A DNA stretch of 64,000 bases from WLMZ01 sp037139095 (GTDB taxonomy: Bacteria > Actinomycetota > Acidimicrobiia > Acidimicrobiales > Ilumatobacteraceae): positions 1 through 64,000 of the forward strand of contig JBAXHD010000003.1 in the NCBI GenBank assembly GCA_037139095.1, given 5' to 3'. Made by a program: the position numbers and the translations under genes. How positions within the stretch are numbered: the first letter of the stretch is position 1; each line of letters begins with the position of its first letter. Below, one piece after another: positions 59,878 through 64,000 of this stretch. A model generated the notes under the pieces. That model searched no databases. It was given only the letters and a program-made list of their open reading frames with translations, and had not been told where the DNA came from.

Positions 59878-61320
59878 ATGCTTTCTTCTGCGCGTGTGGT
59901 CCACGTCGGCGACCTCTCCGACAACGATCTTGCCTCGCTCGGCATCGCCCGCGGCGAAACGTTGCAGGTGGCTGAGTGGTTCGTCCGCCCCGATTCGCTG
60001 CGTCCGGAAGCTGTGCGGATGCCGCGCGAAACGGCCGTGACGGGTGCGTTTACCCGCATCCGCGTGATCGATTCCTCGCTGGCTGCGATTGTGGCCACCG
60101 CAGGAGTTCGCTTCACCGATGTGCCTGCGATCGTTGCGTGCAAAACCTCCGACGGCAGCGTGATCGTTACGGCGATCGAACCCGATCGCCTGCGCGGTGT
60201 CGCCGAACACCGCCGGTTCCTCGACCGCCTCACTGCACCGGCGGGGAGCGAAACCGGCAGCATTGGCGTGGGAATCGTGGGCTATGGCCCGTTCGGTGGC
60301 ATGGGTTACACCCATGGGCTGGCGGCAACAGAGACCGACGGGCTTCATCTTGCTGGCATCTGCGATACCAACGCCGAGCGGCGTGAAGCTGCGTTGGTTG
60401 ACTTTCCGCATGTCAGCGCATACACCGAACTCGAATCGTTAGCCAGTGACGACAACGTTGGCGTAGTCATTGTGGCCACTCCGCCTGTTCTGCACGCCCC
60501 GATTGCTCAGGCGCTGTTACGCGCTGGCAAGCACGTAGTCGTCGAGAAGCCGATGTGCCTCACCGCGGCCGACGCCGACATGCTGCTCAGCGAAGCCGCC
60601 GCTGTTGGTCGAACCATCACTGTGCACCAGAGTCGCCGCTGGGATGGCGATTACCTTGCGCTGCGGCGGGCGATCGATGGCGGCATGATCGGCGACGTGT
60701 TCACCATTGAGACCTTCGTTGGGTCGTTCGAGCATCCGTGCCGGTGGTGGCACAGCGATGAAGCCCTCTCTGGCGGGGCGGTGTACGACTGGGGCTCTCA
60801 CCACATCGATTGGATTCTGCAAATTTTCGGCGGGCCGCCCGACACCGTGCGAGCCTCGTCGCACAAGCGCGTGTGGCACGACGTGACGAACTCGGACCAG
60901 ATCGACGTGCAGATGCGCTGGGCCGATGGGCGTGAAGCGCGCTTTATCCAAAGCGATGTCGCCGCCATCCGCAAACCGAAGTTTTTCGTTCAGGGAACCG
61001 CAGGCACGATTGCAGCCGACTATCGACCGGTGATCACCGACGATCTCGTCGCTGGCCGCGGCCATGTGCCGACCAGTTGGCATCACGCCGAGGTCGCCCC
61101 GAGCTTGCGCGTTGCCCGATACGAGCCGGGCTTTGGCATTGTCGAGATGACGCTGCCTCCAGTTCGCACTGTTGGCTGGCCCTTCCATCGGGCGCTTGCC
61201 GATCACTTATTGCTCGGTGAACCCAGCCCCGTGCCTGCTGAGCAGTCGCGCGACGTGGTCGATGTTCTTGAGCGTGCGCACCTATCGGCGGCAAGCTCGG
61301 CAGTGGTGTCGGGTGCCTGA
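59878..61320 (+). CDS. Gfo/Idh/MocA-family oxidoreductase with N-terminal extension
   Basis: A 480-residue NAD(P)-dependent oxidoreductase. Residues about 1-125 are an extension I do not recognise (SARVVHVGDLSDND to EHRRFLDRLTAP). The Rossmann domain starts near residue 130 (GVGIVGYGPFGGMGYTHGLAA), EKPM with the catalytic Lys is near 223-226, and the C-terminal domain includes GGAVYDWGSHHIDWILQIFGGPP, with a His pair that could be catalytic. Such enzymes oxidise or reduce sugars and cyclitols. It overlaps the next gene by eight bases. Upstream lies an operator-like palindrome. Confidence 0.85.
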   Translation: MLSSARVVHVGDLSDNDLASLGIARGETLQVAEWFVRPDSLRPEAVRMPRETAVTGAFTRIRVIDSSLAAIVATAGVRFTDVPAIVACKTSDGSVIVTAIEPDRLRGVAEHRRFLDRLTAPAGSETGSIGVGIVGYGPFGGMGYTHGLAATETDGLHLAGICDTNAERREAALVDFPHVSAYTELESLASDDNVGVVIVATPPVLHAPIAQALLRAGKHVVVEKPMCLTAADADMLLSEAAAVGRTITVHQSRRWDGDYLALRRAIDGGMIGDVFTIETFVGSFEHPCRWWHSDEALSGGAVYDWGSHHIDWILQIFGGPPDTVRASSHKRVWHDVTNSDQIDVQMRWADGREARFIQSDVAAIRKPKFFVQGTAGTIAADYRPVITDDLVAGRGHVPTSWHHAEVAPSLRVARYEPGFGIVEMTLPPVRTVGWPFHRALADHLLLGEPSPVPAEQSRDVVDVLERAHLSAASSAVVSGA

Positions 61321-62266
61321 CACGGTGGTCGGGCCGGTCACGATCGGCGTGCTCGGTGGCACATCGTGGATCGCCAACGAAGCAGTGATCCCTGCGATCC
61401 ACGCCAGCGCAGGCGCCATGTTGGGAAGCGTAGGTTCGCGAAGCGGTTCGATCAGCTACGCCGACGTGCTTGCCGATCCCTTGGTTGACGCTGTGTACAT
61501 CGCGCTCCCGAACGACATGCACCTCGAGTGGGTGCTGGCCGCCGCGGCAGCGCACAAACACGTGTTGTGTGAAAAGCCGATGGGGGTTTCGCCAGCCGAA
61601 GTCCGCAGCATGATTGAGGCGTGCGATGCCGCCGGAGTATTGCTGGCCGAGGCATTCATGACCCCGTTTCATCCTCGAAGCGCTGCGATCGATGCGTGCC
61701 TGCGCTCTGGCGAACTTGGCGAGATCCGCCACATGGATGCTGCCTTCACCTTTTGCCTCGCGCCGGGCGACAACTACCGCTGGTTGGGCGAGCGTGGTGG
61801 CGGGGCACTGCTTGATGTCGGGATCTATTGCCTCTCGCCGCTGCTAACTGCGATGGGAGGCCCGCCGTCGAACGTCGCAGCGCGGGCCGCCACTATCGGC
61901 AACGTCGATGCCACCACAGCCGTTTGGCTTGAGTGGTCGACCGGTGCAACCGCTTCGGTAATCACCTCGATCGAACTGGCCGAGCGTCAGTCGCTGCTCG
62001 TGTGCGGTACCAGCGCCAGCCTCAGTGTCGATCGACCGTTCACGCCAGGCAAACACGACACATCGTTTTCGATCACCCGCACAGATGGCAGGGTTGAACA
62101 CCGAACAACCGCGGGTGGCAACAGCTATCTCGCGATGATCGAAGCGTTTGCTACTGCGGTACACGGGCGGGCGAAATGGCCGCGACCGCAGAGCGAAGTG
62201 GTCATCCTGGCCGAGTTGTGCGACCGAATCCGCGAAGTCGCCTCAGGGTCAGGAGCAACGCTGTGA
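61313..62266 (+). CDS. Gfo/Idh/MocA-family oxidoreductase
   Basis: A 317-residue family member of usual length. The Rossmann domain begins with GVLGGTSWIANEAVIPAI, an unusual variant of GxGxxG, and EKPMGVS is at residues about 87-93. EAFMTPFHPRSAAI and GGGALLDVGIYCLSPL follow, as in D-xylose dehydrogenase-like enzymes. The GTG at 61313 lies inside the end of the previous gene, so translation is coupled. It may act on the same sugar pathway as its neighbour, for example on the product of the first enzyme. Confidence 0.85.
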   Translation: MPDTVVGPVTIGVLGGTSWIANEAVIPAIHASAGAMLGSVGSRSGSISYADVLADPLVDAVYIALPNDMHLEWVLAAAAAHKHVLCEKPMGVSPAEVRSMIEACDAAGVLLAEAFMTPFHPRSAAIDACLRSGELGEIRHMDAAFTFCLAPGDNYRWLGERGGGALLDVGIYCLSPLLTAMGGPPSNVAARAATIGNVDATTAVWLEWSTGATASVITSIELAERQSLLVCGTSASLSVDRPFTPGKHDTSFSITRTDGRVEHRTTAGGNSYLAMIEAFATAVHGRAKWPRPQSEVVILAELCDRIREVASGSGATL

Positions 62267-63123
62267 CGTCATCGGAACACATGGTCGAGGTCGCAGCCGG
62301 GGTGCAACTTCGAATCATTGCCACCAACATGGAAGGGACCCAAGTCCCGTTCCTGCTCGTGCACGGTCTCGCCTCGAACGCCCGAATGTGGGACGGGGTC
62401 GCCGCAGTGCTTGCCGCTGCCGGCCATCCCGTTGTGGCGGTTGATCAACGTGGTCACGGGCGGTCGAGTAAGCCCGATGAGGGCTACGATTTTGTCACGG
62501 TTGTTGCTGATCTCGTGGCGCTGATCGCATCGCTTGGATGGGTTCGGCCCGTCGTAGTGGGCCAGTCTTGGGGAGGCAACGTCGTCGTCGAGTTTGGCGC
62601 GACCCATCCGCATCTCGCCGGTGCGATCGCTGCTGTAGACGGCGGGTTCATTGAATTGGGCGATCGTTTCGCCACATGGGATGAATGCCGCGAAGTTCTG
62701 GCGCCGCCGCGACTCATCGGCACGCCGGTCGCCACGATGGAGCGATGGATTCGCGAGGGCCACTCGAGTTGGCCCGAAACGGGAATCGCCGGTTCGATGG
62801 CAAATTTTGAGGTCCGAGCTGATGGCACCATCGCCCCGTGGCTGACCTTCGATCGACACATGCTGATTCTCGAGGCGCTCTACGCACACCGCCCGTCGCA
62901 GCGGTATTCCCAAATTGCCGTCCCCACACTGCTCATTCCCGCCGACACCGGCGACGTGGCGTGGACGCACGACAAGCGCGCCGCCGTCGATGCAGCGCTT
63001 GCCTTGCTGAGCGATGGAGACGTGCGATGGTTCTCGCCAGCACACCACGACATCCACGCGCAGCATCCGGTCGAGTTGGCCGAAGTATTAATTGACCTCT
63101 CCCACAAAGGACGTGCTCGGTGA
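62263..63123 (+). CDS. Alpha/beta hydrolase
   Basis: A 286-residue alpha/beta-fold hydrolase. The oxyanion segment is LLVHGLASNARMW, DQRGHGRSSKP follows, the nucleophile elbow is VGQSWGGNVV (Ser about residue 103), the acid is likely in LIPADTGDVAW, and the His is in HHDIHAQHP. The third-from-last segment fits an esterase or lactonase. It overlaps both neighbours by four bases (GTGA). In a pathway that oxidises sugars, a lactone- or ester-opening role would fit; that is inference. Confidence 0.85.
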   Translation: MTSSEHMVEVAAGVQLRIIATNMEGTQVPFLLVHGLASNARMWDGVAAVLAAAGHPVVAVDQRGHGRSSKPDEGYDFVTVVADLVALIASLGWVRPVVVGQSWGGNVVVEFGATHPHLAGAIAAVDGGFIELGDRFATWDECREVLAPPRLIGTPVATMERWIREGHSSWPETGIAGSMANFEVRADGTIAPWLTFDRHMLILEALYAHRPSQRYSQIAVPTLLIPADTGDVAWTHDKRAAVDAALALLSDGDVRWFSPAHHDIHAQHPVELAEVLIDLSHKGRAR

Positions 63124-64000
63124 CCCGCCTACTGACAATCATGGGAAGTGGCGAGACGGCACCGACAATGGTGAAGCCGCATCGCATCGTGTTTGAGCGC
63201 CTCGAGGCCGACGCGCCAGGTGCGGTTCCAGCGGTGTTCCTCGACACGCCGTTCGGGTTTCAGGAAAACGCCGATGAGCTCTCCGCCAAGACCGTTGCCT
63301 ACTTCGAGACAAGTCTCACCCGAACGATCGGTGTCGCTGGCATCCAACGCCTTGAGACCGCGAGCACATTGCAGCGCGAGGCTGCGTTCGCCCGCATCCG
63401 CCTTGCGCAGTTCGTCTTCGCCGGCCCGGGCAGCCCCACCTATGCGCTGCGGCAGTGGGCCGGTACCCCGGTTCCTGACCTCCTCGCTGAGAAGCTGCGG
63501 ACCGGGGGTGCCGTTACGTTCTCGAGCGCAGCCGCGCTCACGCTTGGGCTGGCAACGGTTCCGGTATACGAGGTGTACAAGTCCGGGGCGGATCCGTATT
63601 GGCTCGATGGACTCGACCTGTTGTCACCGATTGGTCTGCCGGTGGCGGTGATCCCTCACTACAACAACGCCGAAGGTGGACATCACGACACACGGTTCTG
63701 CTACCTCGGAGAGCGCCGCTTGACGATGATGGAGCAACTCTTGCCCGATGGCGCGTTTGTGCTGGGGCTCGACGAGCACACCGGGGTGATCCTTGACCTC
63801 GAAGCCGACACCGCATCGGTCGTCGGTCTCGGCGTACTCACCCTGCGTCGAGGCGGGAAATCGACCGAGATCCACACGGGCCAGACAGTGCCGATCGATA
63901 TGTTGCGCGCCGGCCCCGCATCGAGCCCGGGTTCATCGCGGGGGTCGACCTCGCCTGCCTCGACCACTGCTCCCGCTACGGTCGAGGTTGCGACGCAGCC
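63120..64000 (+). CDS. Peptidase S51/cyanophycinase-like protein, 3' end beyond the window
   Basis: The frame opens at GTG 63120 and stays open to the window end (293 codons, no stop). Residues about 1-255 resemble class I glutamine amidotransferase-like proteins of the S51 type: TIMGSGETAPTM at the start, FVFAGPGSPTYAL, and a nucleophile-elbow-like FSSAAAL in place of the usual GxSAGA, followed by VIPHYNN. From about residue 265 a linker rich in Ser, Pro, Thr and Ala begins (SSPGSSRGSTSPASTTAPA), suggesting that another domain follows outside the window. It overlaps the hydrolase gene by four bases. Function unknown. Confidence 0.7.
   Translation, partial: MTRLLTIMGSGETAPTMVKPHRIVFERLEADAPGAVPAVFLDTPFGFQENADELSAKTVAYFETSLTRTIGVAGIQRLETASTLQREAAFARIRLAQFVFAGPGSPTYALRQWAGTPVPDLLAEKLRTGGAVTFSSAAALTLGLATVPVYEVYKSGADPYWLDGLDLLSPIGLPVAVIPHYNNAEGGHHDTRFCYLGERRLTMMEQLLPDGAFVLGLDEHTGVILDLEADTASVVGLGVLTLRRGGKSTEIHTGQTVPIDMLRAGPASSPGSSRGSTSPASTTAPATVEVATQ

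Overview
The window looks like a chromosomal segment of a high-GC actinobacterium, most likely of the class Acidimicrobiia. That placement is my inference from gene content, composition and gene order; no database search was run. The order recA, miaB, miaA, dapF, hflX, lexA, a LysM protein, nrdR is the familiar actinobacterial (for example mycobacterial) backbone. Several first genes have a -10-like hexamer only 6-9 nt before the start codon, which suggests leaderless mRNAs, as is common in this phylum.

Layout. Positions 1-5.6 kb hold tRNA-Lys(CTT) and tRNA-His(GTG), a glutamate-1-semialdehyde-aminomutase-like aminotransferase, two small membrane proteins, recA with an SOS-type promoter, and an AcuI/YhdH-like reductase. 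From 5.7 to 14 kb lies a cargo block set between recA and miaB: an SDR, a Tat-lipoprotein peptide-type ABC importer (binding protein, two permeases, one fused double ATPase) and a cytoplasmic sulfatase in the same operon. From 14.1 to 20.5 kb runs miaB-miaA-dapF-hflX-dapC and a membrane protein. From 20.5 to 28.7 kb come lexA with a divergent SOS-controlled LysM protein, nrdR, a RibD_C reductase, a molybdopterin oxidoreductase and the B12-dependent ribonucleotide reductase nrdJ.

Positions 28.7-31.6 kb look like an accessory patch: IS-end-like tandem repeats, a lipoprotein, a secreted protein broken by one in-frame stop, about 0.7 kb without an intact gene, and an EamA transporter. Next come a PadR-like regulator divergent from modABC (32-35 kb), a GH3 glycosidase, a ClC channel, a TIGR03792-like protein, and a 2-oxoglutarate oxygenase/HD-oxygenase pair resembling TmpA/TmpB or PhnY/PhnZ (39-41 kb). 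From 41 to 53 kb is mixed metabolism: acyl-CoA dehydrogenase, a cyclase-VOC fusion, haloalkane dehalogenase, M3 peptidase, thymidine kinase, P450, PIG-L deacetylase, thiolase, a lysozyme-like secreted protein, a beta-lactamase-fold hydrolase and class II DAHP synthase. From 53 to 57 kb: a group 2-like sigma factor, nadD, a degenerate LCP-like protein, rsfS, an ABM-domain membrane protein and tRNA-Ala(GGC). From 57 to 64 kb: a methyltransferase, a Baeyer-Villiger monooxygenase, and a tightly overlapping operon of two Gfo/Idh/MocA dehydrogenases, an alpha/beta hydrolase and an S51-like protein that runs off the window end.

Links between genes. recA, lexA and the LysM gene carry related LexA-type sites. 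nrdR and nrdJ lie 3.5 kb apart, and a perfect palindrome in the nrdJ leader fits an NrdR box. modABC can supply molybdate for the molybdopterin oxidoreductase. dapC and dapF belong to lysine/peptidoglycan precursor synthesis, but dapF has Ser where the first catalytic Cys is expected. I saw no CRISPR array, intact prophage, complete insertion sequence or rRNA gene.
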